A model generated the notes under the pieces. That model had not been told where the DNA came from and ran no database searches. It saw only the letters and a program-made list of their open reading frames with translations. This document shows, in pieces, positions 25,598 to 35,564 of a stretch of DNA of 64,000 bases. The DNA lies in the NCBI RefSeq assembly GCF_022483985.1, contig NZ_JAKVME010000002.1, positions 62,001-126,000 of the forward strand, given 5' to 3'. The translations under genes and the position numbers were made by a program. The DNA is from Acetobacter sp. (lineage in GTDB: Bacteria > Pseudomonadota > Alphaproteobacteria > Acetobacterales > Acetobacteraceae). The first letter of the stretch is position 1. Every line of letters starts with the position of its first letter.

Positions 25598-26210
25598 GCT
25601 ACAAGTTTATGTAATGTCTGTCCCAGTCGGTAACTTAAGATCGGGATCAGAACCAAGTCGAGTTTTGCCCTCATAAATAGGAGGGAGTTAATTGTGATAT
25701 TTATGCCCGTTACGATGATTAATTAATCACATTGATATAGATAATTCGAATGTTGCAGCGACATTGATTTCAACAATGATGAGACGGTTTGGTCTTTCAG
25801 TTATAGATATAAATGAAATTTACTTTAGGTAGGAAAATTGTCTCGACTATGAAAGATGTCACCATCGGCAATTTTTTTCAAACCCCTGACCCAGTTTGTA
25901 GTCAGCTTTTTTCGGAGATGTAGCTACGATGGAGTGCGCGTTAGAGTGGAGGTAGGCCGTAAAGCTGAGTATGAGGAATAACCACATATTAATGATCATA
26001 AATAATTTTAGATTTATATTGAAGAATATAAAATTGACGCAGCGAAAATTTCGTCGTAATATAAATGTTCAGGAAAAAATTACTTAATTAATTTTACAAT
26101 AATCGGAATTTCTTGGGCACCCGTCGAGGCGGGTGCATCACGATGCCCAAGCAGACGTCGCCGATATTTCTTCCTCCTCCTCCTCCTCCTCTAATCAAGG
26201 AATTTATATT
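25598..26210. other. AT-rich intergenic region with a structured leader before a small basic protein
   Basis: About 610 bp with no gene I can support. Near its end CTTGGGCA (26112-26119) pairs with TGCCCAAG (26144-26151), enclosing GCACCCG/CGGGTGC (26118-26136), although the two helices share two bases and may be alternatives. A pyrimidine run of six TCC units (26172-26189) follows. Both lie in what is probably the 5' leader of the next gene. Confidence 0.45.
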
Positions 26211-26345
26211 ATGGCCAAAGGCCAAAAGCGCGGTAATCGCGAGATCAAAAAACCAAAAGCAACAAAGAAACCGAGCATAGAAGCCCAAGTTGCCTTGCAG
26301 CAATTGCAAGGGAAAATGCTGCCTTCCAAAAAAGTAAAAAAATAG
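26211..26345 (+). CDS. 44-residue Lys-rich basic protein
   Basis: [17 protein letters not shown].. is a very basic small protein ending KKVKK. I recognise the MAKGQ-R-NRE-KKPK start as a recurring motif of small uncharacterised proteins in Proteobacteria. The start at 26211 is preceded by AAGGAA about 9 bases upstream; an upstream in-frame ATG at 26133 would encode an unlikely poly-Ser run through the TCC repeat. A nucleic-acid-binding or ribosome-associated role fits the charge but is only inference. Unlike surrounding DNA, it is intact next to a groEL relic. Confidence 0.6.
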   Translation: MAKGQKRGNREIKKPKATKKPSIEAQVALQQLQGKMLPSKKVKK

Positions 26346-26416
26346 ATGCATGTTTTCGTCATTGGTTGATTTATCTGAATATTTTCGCTTGATAGTCAAG
26401 ACTGTTGGGTTCAGTC

Positions 26417-26670
26417 TCAAGTGCTGCGTGAACATGCTGGCGGATGCCGTCGAGGTTACACTCGGCCCGAAGGGACGAGCCGTGTTGATCGACAAAAAGT
26501 TTGGAGCCCCACGCGTCACGAAAGTTGACGTGACTGTTGCATGCGATATCGTGCTTGAGGACAAATGCACGGATATGGGGACACATCTTGTTCCCGATGT
26601 AGCGAAGCATGCCAATGATAAGGTTGCTGGCGACACCTCTACAGCATCATGCCTGCCCGCAGCACCATGC
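26417..26670 (+). pseudogene. groEL: groEL (chaperonin) N-terminal fragment, decayed
   Basis: The frame reads [32 protein letters not shown], then [22 protein letters not shown] and [12 protein letters not shown]. This matches the start of GroEL (apical signatures [24 protein letters not shown], NDxAGDGTTTA) with many substitutions, including loss of the GDGTTT nucleotide-binding motif. It ends after about 85 codons in unrelated sequence. No groES precedes it. A relic, not a functional chaperonin. Confidence 0.85.
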
Positions 26671-26796
26671 TTTTTGACAGAACAGCGATCGCAGGGGGTA
26701 TTCCGCCGGCGGAACAGAAGCGCGGGATCAATGCGCACTGTGCACGCACCTGTAATTGAATTGACGCACCCGACCTAGATTTCAGTCTGGTTTAGA

Positions 26797-26958
26797 GGTA
26801 GTATGCGCCATTTAAACATAGGGATCGTAAAAAGATCAGATTCAGAAAAAGGCTTCGCCGTCTTCCCCAGACACTGGCTCGTCGAGTGGACATTTGCCTG
26901 GCTCAACCGTTGCCTACGCATCAGCTTCACTGATTTTATACTCAGAAAGCTATGCTAA
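26797..26958 (+). pseudogene. IS5-family transposase C-terminal fragment
   Basis: About 45 codons read IVKRSDSEKGFAVFPRHW, LVEWTFAWLNRCLRIS, matching the C-terminal end of IS5-type transposases (KRSDxAKGFxVLPRRW..ERTFAWLxRxRR). The rest of the transposase is absent upstream. It marks an old insertion next to the groEL relic. Confidence 0.8.
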
Positions 26959-26998
26959 AAGTCGTAATTTTTCTGGATAGAATCGTAGGAAAATACTC

Positions 26999-27316
26999 AT
27001 GACATTACCTCAATCGATGACAAATCCATTATCTGCTGGTTATATTGGATTCGAGATCTTCGTCGGAACACGGCGTGTGAGTTGTGGTGTTTCGAATGAT
27101 GCTTTAGACGCGATTTCCTGTTTAGCATTGCCTTCTACGCCTACGGCTCGAAACCGCTCTTTCAATAGATTTCGAGTTCTAATTCATAAAGCTGCAGAAA
27201 GAAAAGTGTTGGAATGTCATGATAATAGCAATGACTATATCTTGATTCAAAGCGAGGATCTTCGTCGTATTCCACCGGAAAGCGGCAATCCAGCTTTCAC
27301 GACAGGAATCCGATAA
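26999..27316 (+). CDS. Hypothetical protein, possibly DUF1488-like
   Basis: A 105-residue frame in AT-rich DNA. The middle (GYIGFEIFVGTRRVSCGVSNDALDAI) recalls the DUF1488 pattern of a short beta hairpin followed by an acidic helix, and the end (YILIQSEDLRR) fits its last strand. No strong ribosome site is seen before the ATG. Function unknown; the assignment is tentative. Confidence 0.45.
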   Translation: MTLPQSMTNPLSAGYIGFEIFVGTRRVSCGVSNDALDAISCLALPSTPTARNRSFNRFRVLIHKAAERKVLECHDNSNDYILIQSEDLRRIPPESGNPAFTTGIR

Positions 27317-27439
27317 CCGGGTGACTATTTTTTTACGGTATGGTTTTGGAAGTCCGTCTTCAGAAGATGCCAAAATCTGGGTCGGGTAATTTTTGAGGTT
27401 TTATATATCGTGAGTTACCTCTCCAGAGGGATTTGTAAT

Positions 27440-27883
27440 ATGGAATTGTTATCTCGATTTGCGTTTAGTGTTGCAAGTATCATGCTTATGCTGCTCGCTC
27501 TTGGTCTTATGGGTTACGGTATTCTTGATCTTGGCTCCGCGTTGTTCAAATCTTGGCGTTCTGGTCGAGATGCGGTGATTCTTGCGATCAGTTACGTCGT
27601 CATAGCTGTTGCCGTGTTCGACGTCGCCAAATATTTTATAGAGGAAGAGGTGCTTCAAACTAGGAACAATATGTCTGCCACTGAAGCGCGTGCCAGCCTG
27701 ACGAAATTTATCACGACTATCATTATCGCGATTTTCATTGAAGGACTCGTTTCGATATTTGAGGTCAGCAAAGAGGATATTGAGAAAATTTTCTACCCCA
27801 TCGGATTGCTCGTTACGGCTACGTTTATGGTGTTGGCTCTGACAGTTTACCAAAAATTCAGTGTCAACACGGAGAGGTTATGA
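27440..27883 (+). CDS. Hypothetical membrane protein with about four transmembrane segments
   Basis: I start at the ATG at 27440 (MELLSRFAFS), with AGAGGG about 8 bases upstream; a GTG at 27410 would add ten residues. Hydrophobic segments at about residues 5-30, 45-65, 90-110 and 120-140. The charged loop FIEEEVLQTRNNMSATEARASLTKF lies between segments 2 and 3. Resembles small conserved inner-membrane proteins of unknown function. No operon partner: the next gene is an IS fragment. Confidence 0.55.
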   Translation: MELLSRFAFSVASIMLMLLALGLMGYGILDLGSALFKSWRSGRDAVILAISYVVIAVAVFDVAKYFIEEEVLQTRNNMSATEARASLTKFITTIIIAIFIEGLVSIFEVSKEDIEKIFYPIGLLVTATFMVLALTVYQKFSVNTERL

Positions 27884-28042
27884 ATAATGTTGATGGGCTG
27901 ATCGGTTTATCAAGAGTGGTTTTCTATTTGAGTGTAATGGGTTTGCACGAGATACCGTAGGATGAGCATCGAAATTGAGGTGATCTGCCCCCTCAGAGTG
28001 GCTCAGAGACTATGACAGTCTGAAGCACGAAAGGGGCATTGA

Positions 28043-28327
28043 ATGCAGCGCAGGAAACATACAGCTGAAGAGATTATTGGCAAGCTGAGAGAAGTTGAGA
28101 TTGTCCTTGCACAGCGCGCGTCGGCTGCGGAAGCCTGCCGCCGGATATCGGTCAGCGAACAGGCCTATTACCGGTGGCGTAAGGAATATGGCAGCCTGAA
28201 GACCTACCAGGCAAGGCACATGAAGGATCTGGAGAAGCAGGGCCAGCGTTTGCGCTGGGCGATTTCGGATCTGACGCGGGACAAGCGGATCCTGCAGGAG
28301 GCGGAACGGGGATCTACGACGTACTGA
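28043..28327 (+). pseudogene. IS3-family transposase OrfA, remnant without OrfB
   Basis: 94 codons match IS3 OrfA: RRKHTAEEIIGKLREVEIVLAQ, ACRRISVSEQAYYRWRKEYG and a leucine-zipper-like LRWAISDLTRDKRILQEA. OrfB, which carries the DDE catalytic domain, is missing downstream. A possible left inverted end (CTGCCCCCTCAGAGTGG near 27985) is present. Not mobile on its own. Confidence 0.8.
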
Positions 28328-28515
28328 TCTCAGGCCGCCCTTAGCATCCGCGTGGAGCTCCTTCAGAAGACTCGCATCATAAACTAATGGCTCTACTTGA
28401 AAGTTCTAGTATAATTGACAATAGGCAGATCGCTCTTCTGGAGAAGCAGGCTGCAGCCGAAGATGTCCAGCATCTCAAGCATGAGGTCGATAGGTTATTG
28501 GCCATCAGGGCTGTT

Positions 28516-28899
28516 CTAATACCCGAGCTGATCCAGCAGGTCCGTATGGGTTGCCCCCCAGCGATAGAGCATCTCCAGGGGCTCGACGAGTTTCTGTCCC
28601 ATTGAAGTCAGTCGATACTCGACGACCGGAGGCATGACCTGCATGACCTCTCGTTCGATGAGCTGCAGTCGTTCGAGTTCCCGCAAGGTCTGGGTCATCA
28701 TTTTCTTGGACAGGCCCGGGATACTGCGTTGAAGCTCTCCAGGCCGGGAAGAGCCGCCAAGCAAGTGTAGCGTGTGAAGGATCATGGAGGTCCATTTCCC
28801 GGAGAACAACCGCAGTAGCCGTCTCGGCGCACAATCCTCCGCGAAAGGTGCCTGGCGGTAGTCATCAGGCAATCGGGCCAGTATCAGATCGTGCTTCAT
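28516..28899 (-). CDS. HxlR-family transcriptional regulator
   Basis: About 127 residues, started at the ATG at 28899 (MKHDLILARL) with AAGG upstream. Winged-helix pattern LFSGKWTSMILHTLHLLGGSSRPGELQRSIPGLSKKMMTQTLRELERLQLIERE, then the beta wing VMPPVVEYRLTSMGQKLVEPLEML. The N-terminal Cys (EDCAPRRLL) is the position used by several HxlR proteins to sense electrophiles. It is divergent from the reductase gene 104 bp away and probably controls it. Confidence 0.88.
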   Translation of the reverse strand: MKHDLILARLPDDYRQAPFAEDCAPRRLLRLFSGKWTSMILHTLHLLGGSSRPGELQRSIPGLSKKMMTQTLRELERLQLIEREVMQVMPPVVEYRLTSMGQKLVEPLEMLYRWGATHTDLLDQLGY

Positions 28900-29003
28900 G
28901 GGAACCTTTTGGTATCCAGGGCACAAAATAGTGCCGGATTGTCATTTGTATCCGCGCCAGACAGGTTGTGAAGCCTGAGCATGGCTGTTTAGCGGAGGAA
29001 CCA

Positions 29004-30068
29004 ATGTCAAAAAGAGCTCTGATCGTTGGCGCAACAGGGATTGTCGGCCAGAACCTGACCAACAGGCTCGTTGCCGAAGGGTGGACCACCTATGGCCTTG
29101 TCAGGCGAGTGGAGAGCTTGCCTGGCTCAGTCATTCCCGTGGCGGCTGATACGTTGGATCCGTCTGCACTACGTGAGGCGCTCGCTGGTATCCTGCCGAC
29201 GCACGTCTTCTTCACGACCTGGACACGCAGGGCGACCGAGAAGGAGAACCGTGTCGTCAATAGCGTCATGCTTCGCAATGTCTTCGAGGCGCTACCCAAG
29301 CCGGAAAGGCTGGTCCATGGCAGCCTTGTCACCGGATTGAAGCACTATCTTGGACCGTTCGAGGCCTATGCGGCCGGGGCGCCGCCCCAGACGCCATTTC
29401 GTGAAACGATGCCCCGACTGGATCTGGAGAACTTCTATTACGATCAGGAAGACGTCCTGTTTGGGGCTGCGGCAAAACATGGATTTGCCTGGACGGTTCA
29501 TCGTCCACACACCGTCATCGGCCATGCGATCGGCAATCTTATGAATATGGGCACCACACTCGCGGTCTATGCGAGCCTTTGCCGGGAGACCGGCCTGCCA
29601 TTCGTGTTTCCAGGGTCACCTACACAGTGGAGTGGTCTGACCGATGTGACGGATGCCCGACAGCTCGCCAGCCAGATTTTCTGGGCGGCAACCAGCCCTG
29701 CGGGGCGGAATGAGGCCTTCAACGTCGTCAATGGTGATGTATTTCGTTGGAACTGGCTCTGGCCAGAGATTGCGGGCTGGTTTGGTATCAAGGCCGCCCC
29801 CTATCTCGATCATGTCACGTCTCTGGAGCATATGCTGGCAGGAAAAGGGGCAGACTGGGCTGAGATCGCGAAGAAACATGGCCTCAAGGAGGAGCGCCTC
29901 GACCAACTGGCGTCACCCTGGCATACAGATGCGGATTTGAGCCGTCCGGTTGAATGCCTTACTGATATGAGCAAGAGCCGCAGGCTTGGGTTTACAGATT
30001 ACCGCTATACGCCCAACTCATTCTTTGATCTGTTCGAGCGGCTGCGCGCCGAACGCTACATTCCCTGA
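29004..30068 (+). CDS. NAD(P)-dependent SDR, PRISE (progesterone 5-beta-reductase/iridoid synthase-like) family
   Basis: A 354-residue extended short-chain reductase starting at 29004 behind a strong GGAGG. The nucleotide site is ALIVGATGIVGQNLTNRL. Family features are FFTTWTRR near residue 70, LVHGSLVTGLKHYLGPF with the catalytic Lys, and FYYDQEDVLFGAA with the Tyr, then WTVHRPHTVIGHAIGN. PRISE enzymes reduce activated C=C bonds of enones; the natural substrate here is unknown. The divergent HxlR regulator suggests induction by an electrophilic compound. Confidence 0.87.
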   Translation: MSKRALIVGATGIVGQNLTNRLVAEGWTTYGLVRRVESLPGSVIPVAADTLDPSALREALAGILPTHVFFTTWTRRATEKENRVVNSVMLRNVFEALPKPERLVHGSLVTGLKHYLGPFEAYAAGAPPQTPFRETMPRLDLENFYYDQEDVLFGAAAKHGFAWTVHRPHTVIGHAIGNLMNMGTTLAVYASLCRETGLPFVFPGSPTQWSGLTDVTDARQLASQIFWAATSPAGRNEAFNVVNGDVFRWNWLWPEIAGWFGIKAAPYLDHVTSLEHMLAGKGADWAEIAKKHGLKEERLDQLASPWHTDADLSRPVECLTDMSKSRRLGFTDYRYTPNSFFDLFERLRAERYIP

Positions 30069-30111
30069 GAGCACTCATCGGTTAGGCATGAGCAGAAAAC
30101 AGATTGTCAAA

Positions 30112-30340
30112 ACAATTAGTTAAACCCGCTTCATTCTGAACTTGCGGATTCCGCAAGTTCAGAAGCAATCCTGCCCCCGCAACCACTTGCAGTTTCTGAA
30201 ACCCCGCTAAGTCAACGGCTTAGCGGGGTTTTGCTATACGTAAATTGAGGTCATCTTCTAGAGAACTGTTTAATTTCATAGGCTTAGGGGAAATAAGTTC
30301 AAAGCGGGGGTATCATACCGCGCAACCACTTGCGATTATC
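30112..30340 (+). repeat. tRNA-fMet-end repeat, copy 2 (candidate attachment site)
   Basis: Hairpin CTGAACTTGCGG-ATT-CCGCAAGTTCAG followed by AATCCTGCCCCCGCAACCA (30167-30185). A perfect terminator follows, then about 130 bp matching copy 1 and a second CGCAACCACTTGC (30321-30333; first at 30178-30190), again 143 bp apart. Compared with copy 1 the hairpin differs at two positions on each arm, with pairing kept. Confidence 0.75.
30202..30232 (+). terminator. Rho-independent terminator
   Basis: CCCCGCTAAG-TCAACGG-CTTAGCGGGG followed by TTTT: a 10-bp perfect stem. It follows the tRNA-end motif as a terminator follows a tRNA gene, and would also end transcription coming from the reductase gene. 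The copy at 21473-21503 has mismatches in the stem. Confidence 0.85.
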
Positions 30341-30405
30341 GTTATTGACGTGAGCCGCTGTTACAATCAGGCTCAGAAGCGAATGTAATCTTAGTTTCCG
30401 GATTG

Positions 30406-31779
30406 ATGACCGACCTTATTCGAGACCTTATCCTTCGCTGGCGGGACGATCCGACAGGGACTTATCAGAGCTGGTTTCTGTGGGACGAGCGTATCAAGAA
30501 TTTCCGGTCTATCCGCCGTGGTCTGCAGCAGGTCGTTGCCGAGATTACCGCTGGCACATTCGGGGTCGCTTATCGCGGCTCCTCCCTAGAAACGGTCGTC
30601 CATTCGATTGCTGAGCAGCGCCAGATATTCAAGGGAGCGGATCATGCGTTCCTGTGGAAGCCGAAGCTACGCATTCCCGATATCTACGAAAATCCCGCCA
30701 ATCAGAAAGCATTCGGGCAGCTTCTTGATACCTGTCTGTGCTGCAATACCGAAGAGCATGTGGTTTCGGCCATTCATGCAATCGATGCCTGGAAGATAAA
30801 AGGACTAGGACCAGCCGTCGCCAATCTGCTGTATTTCCTGCATCCCACGATCATGCCGCCTTTCAATACGGCGATCGTGAAGGGCTATAACGCCTTGACC
30901 GGATCAAAGGTGAAGCTGGGGCGATGGGAGGAATATCTTGCCATGCGGCAGGGTATCCTGAAGCTGAATGCGACCTATCGTTCGCTGCTGTCCAATGATC
31001 TGGGCGCCATTGGAGGACTGCTATTTGACCTCGGAAGCGGACGCTATTCAGCGCCGCCTCTCGAGGATAACGAAACAGCACGGAAACTCTGGGAAGCCGA
31101 TCTTCACCAGGTGAGGGAGCAAAGCGCAAAAGAGGCCCGAATCCTGGCAGCAGAGCGGGAAACGGATCACACCCATACCAAGATTCAGGGTTGGCTTCGC
31201 GATCTGGGGCTTTCCCTGGGTTACGATGTCTGGATTGCGGCCAATGATCGCAGTCGTCCATGGCGGGACGGTAAGCTGGGAGATGGCTGCCTGTCGGTGT
31301 TGCCTGGGTTCACAACAGAAACGCAAGGGGCGCAATCCGTGCGGCTGATCGATGTTCTGTGGCTGGACCGGGAAAGCCACAGGATTGTGGCAGCATTCGA
31401 AGTCGAGCATTCAACGACCATTTATTCCGGCATCGTGCGGATGCTGGATCTTGCTCTCGGGTCAGAGGCGCAGGCCTTGGATGGCCTGTTTCTTGTGGCA
31501 CCAGACAAGCGGGAAGCTGATGTGCGGGAACAGTTGAGGCGGCCGGCCTTCAGCAGGATTGCAGATTTGAAAGTCCGGTATCTGTCTTATGGGGCGCTTG
31601 AGAAAGACCGCGAGGCAATCAGGCGCTTTGGTCAGGGATTGAAGCCTATCCAAGCCATATCCCATCTCCCATCTCCTTATCCCAGCATGACAGTGATGAC
31701 AGGCATGGCAGGAGAGCGGGGTGTCTACTCTCGAGCAGTGATAAGGAAAAGCAACCATTCATACTGCCGGTACCTTTGA
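30406..31779 (+). CDS. Restriction-endonuclease-like protein with N-terminal HhH-type domain
   Basis: A 457-residue protein starting at ATG 30406, just after a TTG. Residues 1-220 contain a helix-hairpin-helix-like KIKGLGPAVANLLYFLHP..MPPFNTAIVKGYNAL, reminiscent of DNA glycosylase folds. Residues 255-420 look like a PD-(D/E)xK-type nuclease: LGYDVWIAANDRSRPW, VRLIDVLWLDRESHRIVAAFEVEHSTTIYSGI, where the D and ExE positions would bind metal. FLVAPDKREADVREQLRRPAF follows. Similar C-terminal domains occur in defence islands. No methylase is adjacent, so a modification-dependent or abortive role is possible. It is bounded by the repeat at 30.1 kb and followed by the DUF262 pair. Confidence 0.6.
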   Translation: MTDLIRDLILRWRDDPTGTYQSWFLWDERIKNFRSIRRGLQQVVAEITAGTFGVAYRGSSLETVVHSIAEQRQIFKGADHAFLWKPKLRIPDIYENPANQKAFGQLLDTCLCCNTEEHVVSAIHAIDAWKIKGLGPAVANLLYFLHPTIMPPFNTAIVKGYNALTGSKVKLGRWEEYLAMRQGILKLNATYRSLLSNDLGAIGGLLFDLGSGRYSAPPLEDNETARKLWEADLHQVREQSAKEARILAAERETDHTHTKIQGWLRDLGLSLGYDVWIAANDRSRPWRDGKLGDGCLSVLPGFTTETQGAQSVRLIDVLWLDRESHRIVAAFEVEHSTTIYSGIVRMLDLALGSEAQALDGLFLVAPDKREADVREQLRRPAFSRIADLKVRYLSYGALEKDREAIRRFGQGLKPIQAISHLPSPYPSMTVMTGMAGERGVYSRAVIRKSNHSYCRYL

Positions 31780-31918
31780 CAGCATCATATGCACTGCCTC
31801 CGGCTGCAAGTCAGGTCAACCTAGAAGTGTTCTATAAATCATGGCCTTATAGACTCATTTAACTGTGCGTCTTGTACGCTCAGAACTACCTCTTTGGCCG
31901 AATGCTTTTTAAGAAGAT

Positions 31919-33361
31919 ATGATGATGGAAAACATTAACAATCAGGTTCTTTCGGTGCGTCAACTTTTGGCTTTGACGCGACTTTCTATTCCGACGTATC
32001 AACGCCCTTATCGCTGGGGAGCGCGGAATATCACTGATCTCCTTGCCGATCTGGTTATCCATCAGAACAAGAGCGCCTATCGATTGGGCTCTGTGGTGTT
32101 TCATCAGCACACAGATAAAGACGGAATGCTCGATATCGTCGATGGTCAGCAACGAACCCTGACTTTGATGTTGACTGTCAAGGCGCTGATTGAGGTGTTG
32201 GACGAAGAAAGTCGAGACAGAAAGGAGAAAGTAACCAAATGCCAGCGCCAAGATATTCGGCAACAACTTGAGGCATTAAGAGAGCCCATCCATGATTTTA
32301 TGAAGCGGACGCATTTCCCTAGCCGCGCTTCAGAGGTAAACCTCCGACGAAATTATCTAGAGTTGCATCGAACAGTGGCCCGCTCCGAATTTGATGAGCA
32401 GAAAATCGATTTTCTACTCAATAAATGTCAAGTGGTCTGCTTTGTCCTCGAGGATATTTCCGAGGCATTTCAGTTCTTTGATTCGCAAAATGCCCGAGGG
32501 CGCGATTTGGCACCTCACGATCTGCTTAAAGCATTCCATCTGCGCGAATTTGCCGAGCATGAGGCGTGTCGCAAGGCAGAGGCCGTTGATCATTGGGAGC
32601 GCCTGCCCAGCAACGAACTGGCCCATTTATTTGCCTTCTATCTTTATCGAGTGCGTCAGTGGGCCGAGGGTAAGTCTGCGCGCTACTTTGGGAAAGAGGA
32701 TGTGGATATTTTCAAAGGAGTCAATCTCGAACGCGTGGGTCAATTTCCTTATGTAAAATCACTTCGTATCGCCCACCATTTTGTTGATGATTACAATAAC
32801 CAATATCAGCGCAAGATAGATGGCCAGCGCATGGTTTTCCCGTTTCATCTCGACCAGATGATTATTAATGGCCGGCGCTTCTTTGAGATGGCCGAGCACT
32901 ACCAGAAGCTTGTGGCTGCGATCGCAGTTGAGGAGTCTGCCTCTAAACTGGCTATGCTGCACGATAAGGCCCTGACGACGAGGGCGGTCAAGATACTTTC
33001 TACCTTGAACATTTACAAAAATCGTCATCGCACAGGTGATCGCTACGTGCGTGCCATGTTTGACTGTGCTCTAATCTTCTATATCGACAAGTTTGGCAGC
33101 CAAGAACTGTCGCTGGCTATTGAGAAGTGCTTTATCTGGGCCTATCGCTGTCGTATTCGTCAGCAAGTGGTCCAACTGGCAACCATGGATAATTATGTGC
33201 TGGAGCACAATTTGATCCGTGCCATTCGTGATGCTCACCAGCCTGCTGATTTGCACGCGTTCTATTTGCCAAACATGAGCAGCAAAGAAAACAAGAATAA
33301 TCGCACCGGCTCTAAAGATGAGTTGGTCGAGTTGTTTCGGGAAATGAATTACTATGTCTGA
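31919..33361 (+). CDS. DUF262 (ParB/Srx-fold) protein, first of pair
   Basis: A 480-residue protein with the DUF262 core: [22 protein letters not shown] (residues 24-45), LGSVVFHQH and the nucleotide-site motif [15 protein letters not shown] (about residues 71-85). DUF262 domains share a fold with ParB and in GmrSD use nucleotide to control a DUF1524 nuclease. Further [25 protein letters not shown] is the second conserved block. No DUF1524/HNH motif is visible at its C-terminus. It overlaps the next DUF262 gene by 8 bp, so the pair is almost certainly one system. Confidence 0.85.
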   Translation: MMMENINNQVLSVRQLLALTRLSIPTYQRPYRWGARNITDLLADLVIHQNKSAYRLGSVVFHQHTDKDGMLDIVDGQQRTLTLMLTVKALIEVLDEESRDRKEKVTKCQRQDIRQQLEALREPIHDFMKRTHFPSRASEVNLRRNYLELHRTVARSEFDEQKIDFLLNKCQVVCFVLEDISEAFQFFDSQNARGRDLAPHDLLKAFHLREFAEHEACRKAEAVDHWERLPSNELAHLFAFYLYRVRQWAEGKSARYFGKEDVDIFKGVNLERVGQFPYVKSLRIAHHFVDDYNNQYQRKIDGQRMVFPFHLDQMIINGRRFFEMAEHYQKLVAAIAVEESASKLAMLHDKALTTRAVKILSTLNIYKNRHRTGDRYVRAMFDCALIFYIDKFGSQELSLAIEKCFIWAYRCRIRQQVVQLATMDNYVLEHNLIRAIRDAHQPADLHAFYLPNMSSKENKNNRTGSKDELVELFREMNYYV

Positions 33362-35435
33362 AGCGATTGTTCGTCCGCTCTCCATCCAAGCATTGTTGGA
33401 AGATAGTGCCCGTTATGTGGTCCCCATGTACCAGCGCAATTATGCCTGGGGTGAGGGGGAAATTACCCAACTGTTGCAGGATGTGATCGATTACCAGAGC
33501 AAGAAAAATAGCGAAGGTAAACATCAGACTTACTATATCGGCACCTTGGTAGTTTTCGCTCGGGCCGACGGCACCTTTGAGGTAATTGACGGCCAGCAGC
33601 GCTTCACGACCCTTTCCCTTCTGGCGATTTGGCTCAAAAACCAGAAGAATGGGGCGGTAGATATGAGTTGGTATCGAGATCTCAACCTCGGCTTCGAAAG
33701 TCGCTTGGTCTCGAGGCAAACTTTCGAGCGTTTATGGCAGGGTGCCGAGCCCTACTGCTTGCGTGGGAACACCTTCAATGAAGGGTTGGTGAACGGTTTT
33801 GAACTGATTGGTAAAGCTTTATCTGAGCTTGGGCTGATCGGCACAAAATTGATAACCTTTTGTGAATATTTATTCAAGCACGTGCAGATATCTCGTATCG
33901 AAGTGCCCAAGGATACTGACCTCAATCACTTTTTCGAAGCGATGAACAACCGCGGTGAGCAGTTGGAAAAGCACGAGGTGGTTAAGGCGAAGCTGATGGC
34001 GGTGTTGAACCAGATTCCTGAAGTGGAAACGCGTCGCCAGAACATCTATGTGCTAGGTCGGGTATGGGATGCCTGCGCCAATATGGAACGCTATATTCAA
34101 TACGGTTTTACGCCTGCTGAACGTCATAGCCTGTTTGGCGAAAATGACTGGGGGCAGTTTATACCCCAGGATTTTGATCATCTATGTAATCTGCTGCCGT
34201 CCTCTTGTAGTGCGAACTCAGAGTTCAAAACGGAGGATAGTGTCTCCACTGGTAAACATGGACGAACCTTGTTGGCTATTTTGCACGACGACACGCTCGA
34301 CGTGGTGAAAAATGTAGAACAGGAAAGTGCTGGCTCAGAGCGATTTAACAGCGTTATTAACTTTTCTAATTTTTTACTTCATGTATTACGGATCGTAAGT
34401 CGTCGTCCCGCTAATACGGAGGGGGTGCCGCTTGATGATAAACAACTGATCGATCAGTTTGAGTTGCGCGTAATGCAGCAGGCTGATCCGGTAGCGGCTG
34501 TCCAGTGTTTTACCCACGCCCTGTTGAAAACTAAATACCTGTTTGATCAGTTCATTATCAAGCGCGAGTTTGCGGATGGTAAGGATGCTTGGAGCCTTAA
34601 ACGGTTGCATTGGTATTCAAAAGATAGTGTCAGCTATATCAATACATTTGATGATAAAGATGGTCAGTTTATAGGTATTAATAGGCGTATATTGATGCTG
34701 TTGTCGGCATTTCATGTATCAGCTCCTACTTTGGTTTACAAGCACTGGCTTAATGGTGCCCTACGCTATCTGTTCGATAACTTTAATCCGAAGAATACAG
34801 TAAGGGCAGATGCCTATCTTGGCTATCTGGAGTGTCAGGCGCAACGCTTTGTCTTCCAGCGTTTTTTGGTGCCAGGCGAATCAGCTTCCTATTACCAAAT
34901 GATTTACGGCGATCTTTCTACTTTGCCTCAGATCGTAGTTGATGAGCAATGGCGGGAGATGGTCCAATCCAAATTATGTTATGGTCATATTGAAAACAAT
35001 TTTGTCTTTAACTTCCTTGACTACCTTTTGTGGGTAAAAAAGCGTGGCAAAGATAAAAATTCCGATCAAGTGATTAATTTTTTTGAGTTCACTTTCCGAA
35101 GCTCGGTGGAGCACTTCTCACCCCAGCATCCTATGGATGGTTATAAAACGGTAGAGCGTGTTGCACTTAATTCTTTTGGCAATCTTTGCTTGATTAGCCA
35201 TAGCAAGAATTCGCGCCTGAGTAATTTTCAGCCTCAACAGAAGCTGGAGCATTTTGAGGCAAGTCTTGGCAATGGTCAGATCGACAGTCTGAAACTGCTC
35301 TCGATGATCGAGTTGATGAAAGCAAGAGGACGCTGGCAAGAGGCCGAAATTGCAGAACATCAGGACAAAATGATTGACATACTGGCTGAGTCGCTCCGGC
35401 ATTTGATATCATTCCAAACGACAGGGTCGCTTTGA
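33354..35435 (+). CDS. DUF262-DUF1524 protein (GmrSD-like), second of pair
   Basis: A 693-residue protein. N-terminal DUF262: [46 protein letters not shown], then [26 protein letters not shown]-terminal region (about residues 570-640) fits a DUF1524/HNH-like nuclease: [10 protein letters not shown] in place of the usual EHIxPQ, and [20 protein letters not shown]. GmrSD proteins of this build are modification-dependent (type IV) restriction enzymes that attack glucosylated phage DNA. The pairing with a DUF262-only partner is unusual for GmrSD. Codon use is AT-richer than the flanking mutasome genes, pointing to transfer. Confidence 0.83.
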   Translation: MSEAIVRPLSIQALLEDSARYVVPMYQRNYAWGEGEITQLLQDVIDYQSKKNSEGKHQTYYIGTLVVFARADGTFEVIDGQQRFTTLSLLAIWLKNQKNGAVDMSWYRDLNLGFESRLVSRQTFERLWQGAEPYCLRGNTFNEGLVNGFELIGKALSELGLIGTKLITFCEYLFKHVQISRIEVPKDTDLNHFFEAMNNRGEQLEKHEVVKAKLMAVLNQIPEVETRRQNIYVLGRVWDACANMERYIQYGFTPAERHSLFGENDWGQFIPQDFDHLCNLLPSSCSANSEFKTEDSVSTGKHGRTLLAILHDDTLDVVKNVEQESAGSERFNSVINFSNFLLHVLRIVSRRPANTEGVPLDDKQLIDQFELRVMQQADPVAAVQCFTHALLKTKYLFDQFIIKREFADGKDAWSLKRLHWYSKDSVSYINTFDDKDGQFIGINRRILMLLSAFHVSAPTLVYKHWLNGALRYLFDNFNPKNTVRADAYLGYLECQAQRFVFQRFLVPGESASYYQMIYGDLSTLPQIVVDEQWREMVQSKLCYGHIENNFVFNFLDYLLWVKKRGKDKNSDQVINFFEFTFRSSVEHFSPQHPMDGYKTVERVALNSFGNLCLISHSKNSRLSNFQPQQKLEHFEASLGNGQIDSLKLLSMIELMKARGRWQEAEIAEHQDKMIDILAESLRHLISFQTTGSL

Positions 35436-35564
35436 GTCGATTAGAAAACAGTGCCTTGAGCGAGACAGAATGTCAGAAAAGCCACCTGACTATCCTTCGG
35501 GGCGTGAGCAAGAATATTTACTTCTGTTGTGAAGTGTAAGCGAACATGGCTCTGAATAAACAAA

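Noticed and set aside
28387..28605. Rightward 72-codon frame near the HxlR gene
   Set aside because: Its second half is antisense to the HxlR 3' end and it has no recognisable feature.
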